From Mycolicibacterium tusciae JS617 (GTDB lineage: Bacteria; Actinomycetota; Actinomycetes; Mycobacteriales; Mycobacteriaceae), in contig NZ_KI912270.1 of NCBI RefSeq assembly GCF_000243415.2, forward strand, positions 5,351,837 through 5,415,836: 64,000 bases of DNA, read 5' to 3'. The notes beneath the pieces are model-generated. The model worked only from the letters and a program-made list of their open reading frames with translations. It was not told the origin of the DNA and searched no databases. The position numbers and the translations under genes are program-made. This document shows, in pieces, positions 47,429 through 60,080 of this stretch. Each line of letters starts with the position of its first letter. The stretch's first letter is position 1.

Positions 47429-48940
47429 TTGACTGCTGACCCCGATCCACCATTCGTGGCCGTCTGGAACTCGGTCGTAGCCGAACTCAACGGCGACGTC
47501 GGAACGGTCGGAGTGGCGAGCGGTGACGCCGGCCCGATTCTGACGCCCCAGCAACGGGCGTGGTTGAAGTTGGTCAAACCACTGGTCATCACCGAGGGTT
47601 TTGCCCTGTTGTCGGTTCCGACCACGTTCGTTCAGAACGAGATCGAGCGCCATCTCCGTGAGCCGATCATCAACGCCTTGAGCCGTCAGCTCGGTCAGCG
47701 CGTGGAACTCGGCGTCCGAATCGCCTCGCCCGGCACCGAAGAACCCGATGACGGACTCAACGGGTTCGCAGGCACACCGGCAACCAACGAGCTCGACGAC
47801 ATCGACGACGACATCGACGAGGATCAGGCTGCGCGCGCGAGTGCTGAGGAGAGCTGGCCCTCCTACTTCTCCAACCGTGCGCGCAACGACACTGTCGACG
47901 ACGCCACCGCGGTCAACTTGAACCGCCGCTACACGTTCGACACGTTCGTCATCGGCGCGTCCAACAGATTTGCTCACGCGGCGTCGCTGGCCATCGCCGA
48001 AGCCCCGGCCCGCGCCTACAACCCACTCTTCATCTGGGGTGAGTCCGGCCTCGGCAAAACTCATCTTTTGCACGCCGCCGGAAACTACGCGCAGCGACTC
48101 TTTCCTGGGATGCGGGTCAAGTACGTTTCGACCGAGGAATTCACCAACGACTTCATCAACTCGCTGCGTGACGACCGCAAGGCTTCGTTCAAGCGGAGCT
48201 ACCGAGACATCGACGTGCTACTGGTCGATGACATCCAGTTCATCGAAGGCAAGGAAGGCATCCAGGAGGAGTTCTTCCATACCTTCAACACCCTGCACAA
48301 CGCGAACAAGCAGATCGTCATTTCCTCGGACCGGCCTCCCAAGCAGTTGGCCACCCTCGAGGACCGGCTCCGCACCCGATTCGAGTGGGGGCTGATCACC
48401 GATGTTCAGCCGCCCGAACTCGAGACCCGCATCGCGATTCTTCGCAAGAAGGCGCAGATGGATCGTCTCGACGTCCCCGGCGACGTCCTCGAGCTGATTG
48501 CCAGCAGCATCGAACGTAATATCCGCGAACTCGAGGGTGCCCTCATCCGCGTCACCGCGTTCGCATCGCTGAACAAGACGGCAATCGACAAGTCGCTCGC
48601 CGAAATCGTGCTGCGTGACCTCATCTCCGATGCGTCCACCATGCAGATCAGCACCGCCGCGATCATGGCCGCGACCGCCGAGTATTTCGAGACCACCCTC
48701 GATGAACTGCGCGGGCCCGGAAAGACACGCGCGCTCGCGCAATCCCGACAGATCGCCATGTACCTGTGCCGCGAACTGACAGACCTGTCGTTGCCCAAGA
48801 TCGGCCAGGCGTTCGGACGTGACCACACCACCGTCATGTACGCCGAGAAGAAGATCCGCGGCGAGATGGCTGAACGTCGCGAGGTCTTCGATCACGTCAA
48901 GGAATTGACGACACGAATCCGGCAACGCGCCAAGCGTTGA
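47429..48940 (+). CDS. dnaA: Chromosomal replication initiator DnaA
   Basis: A 503-residue initiator. Domain I is about 1-85 ([14 protein letters not shown]...[19 protein letters not shown]); domain II is an acidic, variable linker (about 95-165). Domain III is the AAA+ core with Walker [11 protein letters not shown] (about 202-211), Walker [10 protein letters not shown], and the arginine-finger region. Domain IV ends with the DnaA signature [14 protein letters not shown]. The TTG at 47429 follows AAGGGGG by 8 bases and gives LTADPDPPF; upstream frame (47405) was rejected. It corresponds to Rv0001. Confidence 0.98.
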   Translation: MTADPDPPFVAVWNSVVAELNGDVGTVGVASGDAGPILTPQQRAWLKLVKPLVITEGFALLSVPTTFVQNEIERHLREPIINALSRQLGQRVELGVRIASPGTEEPDDGLNGFAGTPATNELDDIDDDIDEDQAARASAEESWPSYFSNRARNDTVDDATAVNLNRRYTFDTFVIGASNRFAHAASLAIAEAPARAYNPLFIWGESGLGKTHLLHAAGNYAQRLFPGMRVKYVSTEEFTNDFINSLRDDRKASFKRSYRDIDVLLVDDIQFIEGKEGIQEEFFHTFNTLHNANKQIVISSDRPPKQLATLEDRLRTRFEWGLITDVQPPELETRIAILRKKAQMDRLDVPGDVLELIASSIERNIRELEGALIRVTAFASLNKTAIDKSLAEIVLRDLISDASTMQISTAAIMAATAEYFETTLDELRGPGKTRALAQSRQIAMYLCRELTDLSLPKIGQAFGRDHTTVMYAEKKIRGEMAERREVFDHVKELTTRIRQRAKR

Positions 48941-49507
48941 GCCCCCGCTTCGACGCCCGCCTCACGCGTTCAGATCGCCAAACCTGCTCGCTTTGCGGTC
49001 GAATCACGCCCCCACACCCAAAAATATCAGAAAAACTTCCGCACCGCCGGTATCACTTGTCACACGCCGAGGATGTGCACACCGGTGTGGACAACCTGGG
49101 ATGAACCGTCGGATGAGTCGCCGGTTGTTTCACAACCGCCGCCGTTTCCACAGAGGCCGAACGGCCACCCCGCATTGATCCACAGGTATCCCACAGCATC
49201 ACACCGGCGACACCCAGCACAGACGCCGCTTCATCCCCAGAGTCCACAGGCCCTATTACTGTTACTTCTTTAACTCTCTAGAAACTTCTTCGAAGAAGGC
49301 CTTTGGGGAACACGCCAAAACTCGCTCCCCGCACCGACTCGACGAACCGAATGTCACCGCGATCGATTAGCTTTCAAGTTGGGCCCGAAAGCTCTACGGT
49401 GATTCAGCACAGCCGTTACGGTCGTCCCGACGCATCGTTTCCAGGCGTGTTGAGACATCACGAAACCGCTGCTTAGCGCTTGTTGTGTTATTGATCGAAG
49501 GGACTGT
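48941..49507. other. Origin of replication oriC (dnaA-dnaN intergenic region)
   Basis: This 567-base gene-free region between dnaA and dnaN is the mycobacterial oriC by position and content. A perfect DnaA box TTGTCCACA lies on the minus strand at 49086-49094. Weaker boxes on the plus strand include GTTTCCACA (49144-49152), TGATCCACA (49176-49184) and GAGTCCACA (49240-49248). AT-rich stretches occur at 49019-49039 and 49253-49292, the latter a candidate unwinding element next to the 14-bp palindrome CTTCTTCGAAGAAG (49285-49298). CACACCGGTGTG (49078-49089) is another palindrome overlapping the perfect box. Confidence 0.9.
49086..49094 (-). promoter_or_regulatory. Perfect DnaA box in oriC
   Basis: TTGTCCACA on the minus strand, the preferred mycobacterial DnaA box. 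It overlaps the right half of the palindrome CACACCGGTGTG. Confidence 0.8.
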
Positions 49508-50707
49508 ATGGACGTGGCGACCACAACTGTTGGTGTCACCGATTTGAAGTTCCGCCTCGTGCGCGAAGACTTCGCCGACGCCGTGGCCTGGGTAGCCCGC
49601 AATCTGCCCAATCGGCCGACGGTTCCTGTCCTGGCCGGCGTGTTGCTCACCGGCTCCGACGAAGGTTTGACGATCTCGGGCTTCGACTACGAGGTCTCTG
49701 CCGAAGTTCAGGTCGCAGCCGAAATCGCTTCGCCCGGAAGCGTTTTGGTATCCGGAAGGTTGTTGTCGGATATCACCCGGGCGTTGCCGGCCAAGCCTGT
49801 CGACGTCAGTGTTGAGGGTACGCGCGTCTCGCTGACCTGCGGTAGCGCCAGATTCTCGCTGCCGACGATGGCGGTCGAGGACTACCCCACGCTGCCCACC
49901 CTGCCCGACGACACCGGCGTGGTCTCCGCTGGTCTGTTCACCGAGGCGATCGGCCAGGTTGCCGTTGCCGCGGGCCGTGACGACACGTTGCCGATGCTCA
50001 CCGGCATCCGCGTCGAGATTTCTGGAGAGAACGTCATTTTGGCGGCGACCGACCGCTTCCGCCTCGCGGTTCGCGAGTTGAAGTGGTCGACGGAATCAGC
50101 CGACATCGAGGCAGCGGTGTTGGTCCCGGCCAAGACTTTGGCCGAGGCCGCCAAGGCCGGATCTGACGGTTCCGATGTGCACCTGTCGCTGGGGGCCGGC
50201 GCCGAGGTCGGCAAGGAAGGCCTGTTGGGCATTCGCAGTAACGGCAAACGCAGTACGACGCGCTTGCTCGACGCGGAGTTCCCGAAATTCCGTCAGCTGC
50301 TGCCGACCGAGCACACTGCGATCGCGACCATCGGCGTCGCGGAACTCACCGAAGCCATCAAGCGTGTGGCGCTGGTCGCCGACCGCGGTGCTCAGGTGCG
50401 CATGGAGTTCGCCGATGATGTGCTTCGACTGTCCGCCGGCGCGGATGACGTCGGCCGGGCGGAGGAGGATCTGCCTGTCGAGTTCTCAGGGGAGCCGCTG
50501 ACCATCGCCTTCAACCCCACCTATCTCACGGATGGTCTGGGGTCGTTGCACTCCGAACGCGTGACATTCGGCTTCACGACACCCAGCCGTCCCGCGGTGT
50601 TGCGGCCGGCGGGTGAGGATGATGGCAGTGTCGGTGACACGGGGCCGTTTCCGGCTGCGCAAACCGATTACGTCTATCTTTTGATGCCGGTGCGGCTTCC
50701 TGGCTGA
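49508..50707 (+). CDS. dnaN: DNA polymerase III beta subunit (sliding clamp)
   Basis: A 399-residue clamp that forms a dimeric ring around DNA and tethers DnaE1 and repair polymerases. The three clamp folds are visible (about 1-130, 140-260, 270-399), with typical motifs [20 protein letters not shown] and [13 protein letters not shown], and the C-terminal [11 protein letters not shown] that forms the protein-binding cleft. The clamp is also the target of griselimycin. ATG at 49508. It corresponds to Rv0002. Confidence 0.98.
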   Translation: MDVATTTVGVTDLKFRLVREDFADAVAWVARNLPNRPTVPVLAGVLLTGSDEGLTISGFDYEVSAEVQVAAEIASPGSVLVSGRLLSDITRALPAKPVDVSVEGTRVSLTCGSARFSLPTMAVEDYPTLPTLPDDTGVVSAGLFTEAIGQVAVAAGRDDTLPMLTGIRVEISGENVILAATDRFRLAVRELKWSTESADIEAAVLVPAKTLAEAAKAGSDGSDVHLSLGAGAEVGKEGLLGIRSNGKRSTTRLLDAEFPKFRQLLPTEHTAIATIGVAELTEAIKRVALVADRGAQVRMEFADDVLRLSAGADDVGRAEEDLPVEFSGEPLTIAFNPTYLTDGLGSLHSERVTFGFTTPSRPAVLRPAGEDDGSVGDTGPFPAAQTDYVYLLMPVRLPG

Positions 50708-50735
50708 CCGGCCCGACGCCACGATGGGGGCGCAC

Positions 50736-51629
50736 ATGCAATTGGGTCTGGTCGGCCTGGGCAAAATGGGCTTCAACATGCGGGAGCGCCTGCGTGGAGG
50801 TGGGCACGAGGTCATCGGTTACGACCCCAGGCCCGAAGTCACCGACGTACCGACGTTGGCGGCACTCGCGGAAGCACTCGATGCGCCGCGGGTGGTGTGG
50901 GTGATGGTGCCGTCCGGGCCCATCACAGATGAGACCATCCGGTCGCTTGCCGACGTGCTCAGTCCCGGCGATATGGTGATCGACGGTGGCAACTCGCGGT
51001 ACACCGAAGACGGACCGCACGCGAAACTGTTGGACGACAAGGGCATTGCGTTTATCGACGCGGGTGTCTCCGGTGGCATCTGGGGACTCAAAGAGGGCTA
51101 CGGCCTGATGGTGGGCGGCAGTAAAGACGATGTCGCCCGAGCCATGCCGATCTTCGAGACGCTGCGGCCGCCCGGCGAACTGGCGGATGGATTCGTCCAC
51201 GCCGGTCCGGTTGGAGCGGGTCACTACGCCAAGATGGTGCACAACGGCATCGAATACGGATTGATGATGGCGTACGCCGAAGGTTATGAGCTGTTGGCGG
51301 CCGAGGAATTGATCGACAACACCCAGGCCGTCATCCAGGCGTGGACCAACGGCACTGTGGTCAGGTCCTGGCTGCAACAGCTGCTGGCCAAGGCGCTCAA
51401 GGAAGATCCGAAATTCACCGACATCACGGGCTACACCGAAGACTCCGGCGAAGGTCGGTGGACTGTCGAGGAAGCCATCAGCCACCGTGTGCCGATGCCC
51501 GTCATCGCAGCTTCGTTATTCGCCCGATTCGCGTCTCGCCAGGACGACTCCCCCACCATGAAGGCGGTGTCGGCATTGCGTAACCAGTTCGGCGGCCACG
51601 CCGTGACGAGGATCAGCGAGTCTGGATAG
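50736..51629 (+). CDS. gnd: 6-phosphogluconate dehydrogenase (decarboxylating), short form
   Basis: A 297-residue enzyme of the pentose phosphate pathway: 6-phosphogluconate to ribulose-5-phosphate and CO2. The Rossmann loop is GLVGLGKMGFNM (about 3-14); then VIDGGNSRY and DAGVSGGIWGL (substrate-binding), and the catalytic GAGHYAKMVHNGIEYG with Lys and Asn. It is the short YqeC/GndA-type form of about 300 residues, commonly NAD-dependent. The ATG at 50736 is preceded by GGGGG; an ATG at 50724 is possible. It sits between dnaN and recF in rapid growers and, as I recall, is absent from this spot in M. tuberculosis. The recF TTG follows its stop directly. Confidence 0.95.
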   Translation: MQLGLVGLGKMGFNMRERLRGGGHEVIGYDPRPEVTDVPTLAALAEALDAPRVVWVMVPSGPITDETIRSLADVLSPGDMVIDGGNSRYTEDGPHAKLLDDKGIAFIDAGVSGGIWGLKEGYGLMVGGSKDDVARAMPIFETLRPPGELADGFVHAGPVGAGHYAKMVHNGIEYGLMMAYAEGYELLAAEELIDNTQAVIQAWTNGTVVRSWLQQLLAKALKEDPKFTDITGYTEDSGEGRWTVEEAISHRVPMPVIAASLFARFASRQDDSPTMKAVSALRNQFGGHAVTRISESG

Positions 51630-52820
51630 TTGTACATCAGGAACCTTTCGCTGACGGATTACCGGTCGTGGGCCCGGGTCGAGATCGACCTCGAACCCGG
51701 GCGCACGGTATTCGTCGGGTCGAACGGGTTTGGTAAGACGAATCTCATTGAGGCGCTGTGGTATTCGGCTACGTTGGGTTCACACCGGGTCGCGTCCGAT
51801 GCGCCGCTCATCCGGGCCGGCGCGCAGCGCGCTGTCGTATCGACGATCGTCGTGAACGAGGGCCGCGAGCTCGCGGTCGATCTGGAAATCAATCCTGGGC
51901 GCGCCAACAAGGCCCGGCTGAACCGTTCGCCTGTGCGCAGCGCGCGCGAAATTCTCGGCGTCCTGCGGGCAGTGCTCTTCGCGCCGGAGGATCTCGCGCT
52001 GGTGCGAGGGGACCCCGGCGAACGGCGCCGCTACCTCGATGAGTTGGCGACAACCAGGCGCCCACAGGTGGCGGCCATCCGCGCGGATTACGACAAAGTG
52101 CTCAAACAGCGCACGGCGTTGTTGAAGACGTCGGCCGGCGCGAAGTATCGCGGTGACCGCAGCGCGCTTGACACGCTCGATGTCTGGGACGGCCACCTCG
52201 CCGCACACGGAGCCCAGCTCATCGCGGCGCGGGTGGGACTCGTGAACCAGCTGGCTCCGGAGGTGGAGAAGGCCTACCAACTGCTGGCGCCAGGGTCACG
52301 GCCTGCGGCCATCCGCTACCGCAGCGGTGTGGAGGTCATCGAGAGCGAAGCAGACGCCGGAACCGGCACCGTGGAGCTGTTCGAGGCCGCGCTGCTGGAC
52401 GCGCTGGCCCGCCGCCGCGATGCCGAACTGGAACGGGGCGTATGCCTGGTTGGTCCGCACCGCGACGATTTGGAGTTACGCCTTGGTGACCAAGTCGCGA
52501 AAGGCTTTGCCAGCCATGGCGAATCGTGGTCGATGGCCCTGGCGTTGCGGCTGGCGGCCTACGAACTGTTACGGGCCGAGGGCAGCGACCCGGTGCTGCT
52601 GCTCGACGATGTGTTCGCCGAACTCGACACCGCGCGCAGGCAGGCGCTGGCCGACGTCGCAGCCTCTGCCGAACAGGTATTGGTCACCGCGGCGGTGCAC
52701 GAGGACATCCCGCCGGGCTGGGATGCGAGCAGGGTCGAGATCGTCATGACCGACAATGACACCGGCCGGATCTCGGAAGTGCGGGCCGGAACGGCAGAGG
52801 GCGGAGCCGACGATGAGTGA
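51630..52820 (+). CDS. recF: DNA replication and repair protein RecF
   Basis: A 396-residue SMC-like ATPase of recombinational repair. Walker A is [16 protein letters not shown] (about 31-46), the ABC signature region lies near [23 protein letters not shown], and Walker B is [12 protein letters not shown]. It loads RecA at gaps with RecO/RecR. The TTG start at 51630 immediately follows the gnd stop. Its stop overlaps the dciA ATG by eight bases. It corresponds to Rv0003. Confidence 0.95.
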   Translation: MYIRNLSLTDYRSWARVEIDLEPGRTVFVGSNGFGKTNLIEALWYSATLGSHRVASDAPLIRAGAQRAVVSTIVVNEGRELAVDLEINPGRANKARLNRSPVRSAREILGVLRAVLFAPEDLALVRGDPGERRRYLDELATTRRPQVAAIRADYDKVLKQRTALLKTSAGAKYRGDRSALDTLDVWDGHLAAHGAQLIAARVGLVNQLAPEVEKAYQLLAPGSRPAAIRYRSGVEVIESEADAGTGTVELFEAALLDALARRRDAELERGVCLVGPHRDDLELRLGDQVAKGFASHGESWSMALALRLAAYELLRAEGSDPVLLLDDVFAELDTARRQALADVAASAEQVLVTAAVHEDIPPGWDASRVEIVMTDNDTGRISEVRAGTAEGGADDE

Positions 52821-53361
52821 CGACACGGAACCGCCGACGCACCTCGCCCATCTAAAGGGTATGGATCTGGTACGACGCACCCTCGAGGAGGCGCGGGGCG
52901 CGGCCCGCAGCCAAGGTAAGGATGTCGGCCGCGGTGGCCGGGGCTCGCAACCACGCAAGGTCGCAGGCAACAGTCGGCGACGCTGGTCGGGGCCCGGTCC
53001 GGATTCTCGCGACCCGCAGCTGCTGGCTTCGGTCACGCGCGACGTCGCTCGCAACCGCGGTTGGTCGGACCAGGTGGCCCAGGGCGCGGTCTTCGGACGC
53101 TGGAACGCCGTGGTCGGCGAGCAGATCGCGGCCCACGCGATGCCGACCGCACTGAACGAGGGCGTACTCACGGTTTCCGCGGAGTCGACGGCCTGGGCCA
53201 CCCAGCTGAGAATGGTGCAGGCGCAACTACTGGCAAAGATCGCCGCTGCTGTGGGCGATGGCGTGGTGAAATCACTGAAAATCGTCGGCCCGGTCACCCC
53301 TTCATGGCGCAAGGGCCGATATCACACCGCCGGTCGAGGGCCCCGCGACACGTACGGATGA
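52813..53361 (+). CDS. dciA: DciA-family (DUF721) replication protein
   Basis: A 182-residue DUF721 protein. The basic Gly-rich N-terminal linker (about 30-60) is followed by the DciA core ([64 protein letters not shown]). DciA is the ancestral helicase-operating protein that assists DnaB loading and has been shown to work in M. tuberculosis (Rv0004). The ATG at 52813 overlaps the recF stop, so recF-dciA are coupled. Confidence 0.93.
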   Translation: MSDDTEPPTHLAHLKGMDLVRRTLEEARGAARSQGKDVGRGGRGSQPRKVAGNSRRRWSGPGPDSRDPQLLASVTRDVARNRGWSDQVAQGAVFGRWNAVVGEQIAAHAMPTALNEGVLTVSAESTAWATQLRMVQAQLLAKIAAAVGDGVVKSLKIVGPVTPSWRKGRYHTAGRGPRDTYG

Positions 53362-53500
53362 GGCGGAAGTTTTCGGTTGGCTGAGAGCCACCAGAACGCG
53401 ACGAGCGTCGCGCTCAAGCGGTTTGACGCACCTCGGATCGAGAAATTCCTCAGACGGCGTAAATAGCTATGTGGAAACGCCGCCTCAGAATCAGTGCTGA

Positions 53501-55609
<2,109 letters not shown>

Positions 55610-55643
55610 TCCGCAACGTATCGACAAATAGGGCTGAAATCAC

Positions 55644-58151
55644 ATGACTGACACCACGTTGCCACCGGGCGACGCAGCAGGCGACCGCATCGAGCCGGTC
55701 GATATCCAGCAGGAGATGCAGCGCAGCTACATCGATTACGCGATGAGCGTCATCGTCGGCCGCGCACTGCCCGAGGTCCGCGACGGCCTGAAGCCGGTGC
55801 ACCGCCGCGTGCTGTATGCGATGTTCGACTCGGGCTTCCGGCCGGACCGCGGCCATGCGAAGTCCGCCCGGTCGGTCGCTGAGACGATGGGCAACTACCA
55901 CCCCCACGGCGATTCGTCGATCTACGACACCCTGGTCCGGATGGCCCAGCCGTGGTCTCTGCGCTACCCATTGGTCGATGGGCAGGGCAACTTCGGTTCG
56001 CCGGGCAACGACCCACCGGCCGCGATGCGGTACACGGAAGCGCGTCTCACGCCGCTGGCGATGGAGATGCTTCGCGAAATCGACGAGGAGACAGTCGATT
56101 TCATCCCCAACTACGACGGGCGAGTGCAGGAGCCCACGGTCCTGCCCAGCCGGTTCCCGAACCTGCTCGCCAACGGCTCGGGCGGCATCGCCGTCGGTAT
56201 GGCCACCAACATGCCGCCACACAACCTGCGCGAGCTCGGCGAGGCGGTGTTCTGGTGCCTGGAGAACTTCGAAGCCGACGAAGAGACCACCTTGGAGGCG
56301 GTCTGTGAGCGGGTCAAGGGTCCGGACTTCCCGACCTACGGCCTGATCGTCGGATCGCAGGGTATCTCGGACACGTACCGAACCGGACGCGGATCGGTAC
56401 GGATGCGCGGGGTCTGCGAAATCGAAGAGGACAGCCGGGGACGCACCGGAATCGTCATCACCGAACTGCCGTATCAGGTCAACCACGACAACTTCATCAC
56501 GTCGATCGCGGAGCAGGTGCGCGACGCGAAACTGGCGGGTATCTCGAACATCGAGGACCAGTCCAGCGATCGCGTCGGGCTGCGAATTGTGGTGGAGCTC
56601 AAGAGAGATGCCGTCGCGAAGGTTGTGCTCAACAACCTTTACAAGCACACCCAGCTGCAGACCAGCTTCGGCGCCAACATGCTGTCCATCGTCGACGGCG
56701 TTCCGCGCACGTTGCGCCTCGACCAGCTGATCCGTCACTACGTCAATCACCAACTCGACGTCATCGTGCGGCGCACCACGTACCGGTTGCGCAAGGCCAA
56801 TGAGCGGGCCCACATCCTGCGCGGCTTGGTCAAGGCGCTCGATGCGCTCGACGAGGTCATCGCATTGATCCGCGCGTCGCAGACCGTCGAGATCGCCCGG
56901 GCCGGCCTCATCGAGCTGCTCGACATCGACGAGATCCAGTCGCAGGCCATTCTCGATATGCAGCTGCGCCGCCTGGCTGCCCTTGAGCGCCAGCGCATCG
57001 TCGACGACCTGGCGAAGATCGAGGCCGAGATCGCCGACCTCGAAGACATCCTGGCCAAGCCGGAGCGCCAACGCGCCATCGTGCGCGACGAACTCAAGGA
57101 ACTCGTCGACAAGTTCGGCGACGACCGGCGCACCCGAATCATCGCCGCCGACGGCGATGTCGCCGACGAGGATCTGATCGCGCGCGAAGAAGTCGTCGTC
57201 ACGATCACCGAAACCGGCTACGCCAAACGGACGAAGTCCGACCTGTACCGCAGCCAGAAGCGTGGCGGCAAGGGCGTGCAGGGCGCCGGGTTGAAGCAGG
57301 ACGACATCGTCAACCACTTCTTCGTCTGCTCAACGCATGACTGGATCTTGTTCTTCACCACGCAGGGCAGGGTCTATCGCGCCAAGGCATACGACCTGCC
57401 AGAGGCGTCCCGGACGGCGCGCGGCCAGCACGTTGCCAATCTGCTGGCGTTCCAGCCGGAGGAGCGGATCGCCCAAGTCATCCAGATCAAGACCTACGAG
57501 GACGCACCGTATCTGGTGCTCGCGACCCGCAATGGCCTGGTGAAGAAGTCCAAGCTCACCGACTTCGACTCCAACCGCACCGGCGGCATCGTGGCGGTCA
57601 ACCTGCGCGACAGCGACGAATTGGTGGGCGCAGTGCTGTGCTCGTCTGACGACGACCTGCTGCTGGTCTCGGCCAAGGGGCAGTCGATCCGCTTCTCAGC
57701 AACCGACGAGGCGCTGCGTCCGATGGGTCGAGCGACGTCCGGTGTGCAGGGCATGCGGTTCAACACCGACGACCAGTTGCTGTCACTGAACGTGGTGCGG
57801 GAAGGCACATATCTGCTGGTCGCGACCGCCGGCGGTTACGCCAAGCGGACGGCGATCGAGGAGTACCCGGTCCAGGGCCGCGGTGGCAAAGGGGTGCTGA
57901 CGGTCCAGTTCGACAAGCGGCGTGGCAGTCTTGTCGGAGCGTTGATCGTCGATGACGACACAGAGTTGTACGCCATCACCTCTGGTGGGGGTGTCATCCG
58001 GACGGCGGCTCGCCAGGTTCGCAAGGCCGGGCGGCAGACCAAGGGCGTTCGGTTGATGAACCTGGGAACGGGCACCACACTGATAGCCATTGCGCGCAAC
58101 GCGGAGGAAGGCGACAGCACCGACGAGGTCAATACCGACGTCGGCGAGTAG
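55644..58151 (+). CDS. gyrA: DNA gyrase subunit A
   Basis: An 835-residue breakage-reunion subunit. The winged-helix domain includes the QRDR at [12 protein letters not shown]; residue 91 is Ser (Ala90 in M. tuberculosis, Ser83 in E. coli) and Asp95 is retained. The catalytic Tyr is Tyr130 ([10 protein letters not shown]). The tower and coiled-coil follow, and the C-terminal beta-pinwheel includes the GyrA box QRGGKGVQG. No intein is present: the length and all motifs are continuous. ATG at 55644. It corresponds to Rv0006. Confidence 0.98.
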   Translation: MTDTTLPPGDAAGDRIEPVDIQQEMQRSYIDYAMSVIVGRALPEVRDGLKPVHRRVLYAMFDSGFRPDRGHAKSARSVAETMGNYHPHGDSSIYDTLVRMAQPWSLRYPLVDGQGNFGSPGNDPPAAMRYTEARLTPLAMEMLREIDEETVDFIPNYDGRVQEPTVLPSRFPNLLANGSGGIAVGMATNMPPHNLRELGEAVFWCLENFEADEETTLEAVCERVKGPDFPTYGLIVGSQGISDTYRTGRGSVRMRGVCEIEEDSRGRTGIVITELPYQVNHDNFITSIAEQVRDAKLAGISNIEDQSSDRVGLRIVVELKRDAVAKVVLNNLYKHTQLQTSFGANMLSIVDGVPRTLRLDQLIRHYVNHQLDVIVRRTTYRLRKANERAHILRGLVKALDALDEVIALIRASQTVEIARAGLIELLDIDEIQSQAILDMQLRRLAALERQRIVDDLAKIEAEIADLEDILAKPERQRAIVRDELKELVDKFGDDRRTRIIAADGDVADEDLIAREEVVVTITETGYAKRTKSDLYRSQKRGGKGVQGAGLKQDDIVNHFFVCSTHDWILFFTTQGRVYRAKAYDLPEASRTARGQHVANLLAFQPEERIAQVIQIKTYEDAPYLVLATRNGLVKKSKLTDFDSNRTGGIVAVNLRDSDELVGAVLCSSDDDLLLVSAKGQSIRFSATDEALRPMGRATSGVQGMRFNTDDQLLSLNVVREGTYLLVATAGGYAKRTAIEEYPVQGRGGKGVLTVQFDKRRGSLVGALIVDDDTELYAITSGGGVIRTAARQVRKAGRQTKGVRLMNLGTGTTLIAIARNAEEGDSTDEVNTDVGE

Positions 58152-58181
58152 CCCAGAGTTGGGACCAGTAAGGAGCCGTAG

Positions 58182-59180
58182 GTGACTTCACCGAACGAGC
58201 CCGGGTATTCCCGCGCGACCGAGGGGGGCGGCAACGGCTCCGGCTCTGCTCCCGGTCCTGAGGGCGGCTCGGTGGGCGGCGCGTCGCGGGGTCCGCTTCC
58301 CGGCGGATCGAGCCCGGAGCGGATCGCCGATGCGACCGAGGTCCCGCCCTGGCAGCGGGGCAGGGCCGCCAAGCCTGCGAACAGGACACCGGACTCACCC
58401 GCGCGGCCGGACGCACCGCGGCGCCCGAACAGCCCAGCGGCGAGTCACTCCCCCGGCATCGATGCTCGGTTGAACCGGTTCCTCTCCGGCGGTGCGGCGG
58501 CGGGGTCACCGCAGGAGCAGGACGCGGCCGGGTGGGCAGATCCGCCCGAGCAGCCCGCACGGCCCGAACCGACGCGATCCGACGCCCCCGTGAGACCCGA
58601 CGCCGCTCGGCCGGAACAGGCCGCCAGGCCCGAGCCGCCCGCACGAACCGAGCCGCCCCCGCGGCCCGAGAAGTACGCCAGCGAGATCCCCGACCTCTCC
58701 GGAGCGGCACCGCGGTCGGCGCCGCGCAAGCCAGATGCGGAGCGTTCGGGGCAGGAACCGGCAAGCCGTCCCGCGGCTCCGGCGGCCCGAGCGCAGGCGG
58801 CCAGCCGCCATCAGGGCCCGGTGCGCGCCAGCATGCAGATCCGCCGGGTGGACCCGTGGAGCGTCCTGAAGGTCTCCGCGGTCCTGTCGGTCGCGTTGTT
58901 CTTCGTCTGGATGATCGCCGTCGCGTTCCTGTACCTCGTTCTCGGCGGAATGGGTGTGTGGAGCAAGTTGAACAGCAACGTCGGCGACCTGCTGACCAGC
59001 GCCAGCGGCAGTTCCGGCGGCGAGCTCGTGAGTAGCGGAACGATATTCGGCGGTGCTGCTCTGATCGGTCTGGTCAACATCGTGCTGTTGACGGCGATGG
59101 CGACCATCGGCGCCTTCATCTACAACCTCACCACCGACATCGTCGGGGGCGTGGAAGTCACGTTGGCCGATCGCGACTGA
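58182..59180 (+). CDS. DUF3566 membrane protein (Rv0007-like)
   Basis: A 332-residue protein. About 215 residues are disordered, rich in Pro, Ala, Arg and Gly ([22 protein letters not shown]). The C-terminal domain is DUF3566 with two membrane helices ([21 protein letters not shown] near 228-248 and [19 protein letters not shown] near 294-312). GTG start at 58182. It follows gyrA by 30 bases and is probably co-transcribed. Function unknown; corresponds to Rv0007. Confidence 0.9.
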   Translation: MTSPNEPGYSRATEGGGNGSGSAPGPEGGSVGGASRGPLPGGSSPERIADATEVPPWQRGRAAKPANRTPDSPARPDAPRRPNSPAASHSPGIDARLNRFLSGGAAAGSPQEQDAAGWADPPEQPARPEPTRSDAPVRPDAARPEQAARPEPPARTEPPPRPEKYASEIPDLSGAAPRSAPRKPDAERSGQEPASRPAAPAARAQAASRHQGPVRASMQIRRVDPWSVLKVSAVLSVALFFVWMIAVAFLYLVLGGMGVWSKLNSNVGDLLTSASGSSGGELVSSGTIFGGAALIGLVNIVLLTAMATIGAFIYNLTTDIVGGVEVTLADRD

Positions 59181-59246
59181 GTTCGCGGGTTTGGGCGGGA
59201 GCTTACGATTGCGGTAGTCTCGTCGCTCGGCCGTACCGGCATAAAC

Positions 59247-59320
59247 GGGGCTATAGCTCAGGTGGTTAGAGCGCTTCGCTGATAACGAAGAGGTCGGAGG
59301 TTCGAGTCCTCCTAGCCCCA
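59247..59320 (+). tRNA. ileT: tRNA-Ile (GAT anticodon)
   Basis: A 74-base cloverleaf: acceptor GGGGCTA with TAGCCCC and discriminator A, D-arm GCTCAGGTGGTTAGAGC, anticodon stem CTTCG-ctGATaa-CGAAG with GAT at 59281-59283, and T-arm GGAGGTTCGAGTCCTCC. CCA is not encoded. It follows gyrA-Rv0007 as in other mycobacteria. Confidence 0.97.
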
Positions 59321-59336
59321 CGGAAAGGTTCACACC

Positions 59337-59450
59337 ATGAGGGTTGTGGTGCTGCTCGCCACAGCGGTCGCCGCGGTTGTCGCCGTGGCGATCTGGCGGT
59401 CTCGGCACGGCGTGGAGGTGTGGCACGCGGCGGCCGACGTACCGGCCTGA
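59337..59450 (+). CDS. Small DLW-39-like membrane peptide between two tRNAs
   Basis: A 37-residue open frame MRVVVLLATAVAAVVAVAIW then RSRHGVEVWHAAADVPA. It has one hydrophobic helix followed by a short polar tail with E-V-W resembling the DLW motif. GGAAAGG precedes the ATG at 59337 with good spacing. Actinobacteria often carry a DLW-39 family peptide here, between tRNA-Ile and tRNA-Ala near gyrA, which supports this call; function unknown. It was missed by length-filtered gene calling. Confidence 0.65.
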   Translation: MRVVVLLATAVAAVVAVAIWRSRHGVEVWHAAADVPA

Positions 59451-59463
59451 CATATCCCGACGA

Positions 59464-59536
59464 GGGGCCTTAGCTCAGTTGGTAGAGCGCTGCCTTTGCA
59501 AGGCAGAAGTCAGGGGTTCGAATCCCCTAGGCTCCA
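59464..59536 (+). tRNA. alaT: tRNA-Ala (TGC anticodon)
   Basis: A 73-base cloverleaf: acceptor GGGGCCT with AGGCTCC and discriminator A, D-arm GCTCAGTTGGTAGAGC, anticodon stem TGCCT-ttTGCaa-GGCA with TGC at 59497-59499, and T-arm AGGGGTTCGAATCCCCT. CCA is not encoded. Confidence 0.97.
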
Positions 59537-59559
59537 CTTAGAGACCTTCGCCGACACGC

Positions 59560-59616
59560 CGAAACTGAACTTGTGCAGGCGAATACCGTGAAATCTCCTG
59601 CATACCTTCAGTTTCG
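59560..59616. terminator. Inverted repeat between tRNA-Ala and cwsA
   Basis: CGAAACTGAA (59560-59569) pairs with TTCAGTTTCG (59607-59616), and inside it TGCAGG (59574-59579) pairs with CCTGCA (59597-59602). It lies between convergent transcripts and may end both. Confidence 0.5.
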
Positions 59617-59651
59617 ACGGCCGAGTTGCAACGCGCCTAGTTTCGACGCCC

Positions 59652-60080
59652 TTACGGCCGCGGCGATACCGGCACGCTTGGCTGCAGGGTGGTCGGCGGC
59701 TCCTGTGGCGGAGGCCGCCGGATGATCGAGATGGCCACCGCTCCCCCGGCCAGTACAGCTACCCCGAGTGCCGCGAGCAGCAGCGGACGCTTACGCCGAC
59801 GGGTGCGCGCCTTCTGCAACGCCTGCGGCAGGTTCGCCACCACTTCCTGGGCCGCCGCAAGTTCGGCGGCGATGGTGTCTTGCGCGGCGGCCAGCTCCTT
59901 GCCCAGCTGATCCTTCAGCCGGCTGCGGCGGTAGAGGTCGCCAATCCAGGCAGCAGATGACTGCGCACCGTCGACGCCGAGGCCCAACGCGCCCCGGGTG
60001 ACATCGACCGGACCGACCGCCGAATATTTGAGGCCGCGGGACAACCGCTCCCCAGGGGTCAAGCCGATCTCGGTCTTAGC
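59652..60080 (-). CDS. cwsA: CwsA cell-wall synthesis/division protein, 5' end interrupted by an IS
   Basis: A CwsA (Rv0008c) homolog of about 142 preserved residues: TPGERLSRGLKYSAVGPVDVTRG near the N-terminus, a coiled-coil/Ala-rich AAAQ segment (AAAQDTIAAELAAAQEVVANLPQALQ), one membrane helix (LLLAALGVAVLAGGAVAISII) and a Pro-rich tail. CwsA binds CrgA and Wag31 and supports polar growth. No start codon of its own is joined to it: it abuts the IS1380 left end, and the native ATG TTT lies at 61721-61726 on the far side. The frame stays open into the IS to 60224, so an altered protein could still be made from an IS-internal start. It is probably a natural knock-down or null allele. Confidence 0.8.
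   Translation of the reverse strand, partial: AKTEIGLTPGERLSRGLKYSAVGPVDVTRGALGLGVDGAQSSAAWIGDLYRRSRLKDQLGKELAAAQDTIAAELAAAQEVVANLPQALQKARTRRRKRPLLLAALGVAVLAGGAVAISIIRRPPPQEPPTTLQPSVPVSPRP

Noticed and set aside
55644..58151. Intein in GyrA, as in some mycobacteria
   Set aside because: The sequence is continuous across YTEARL and the QRDR with normal length and no intein motifs.
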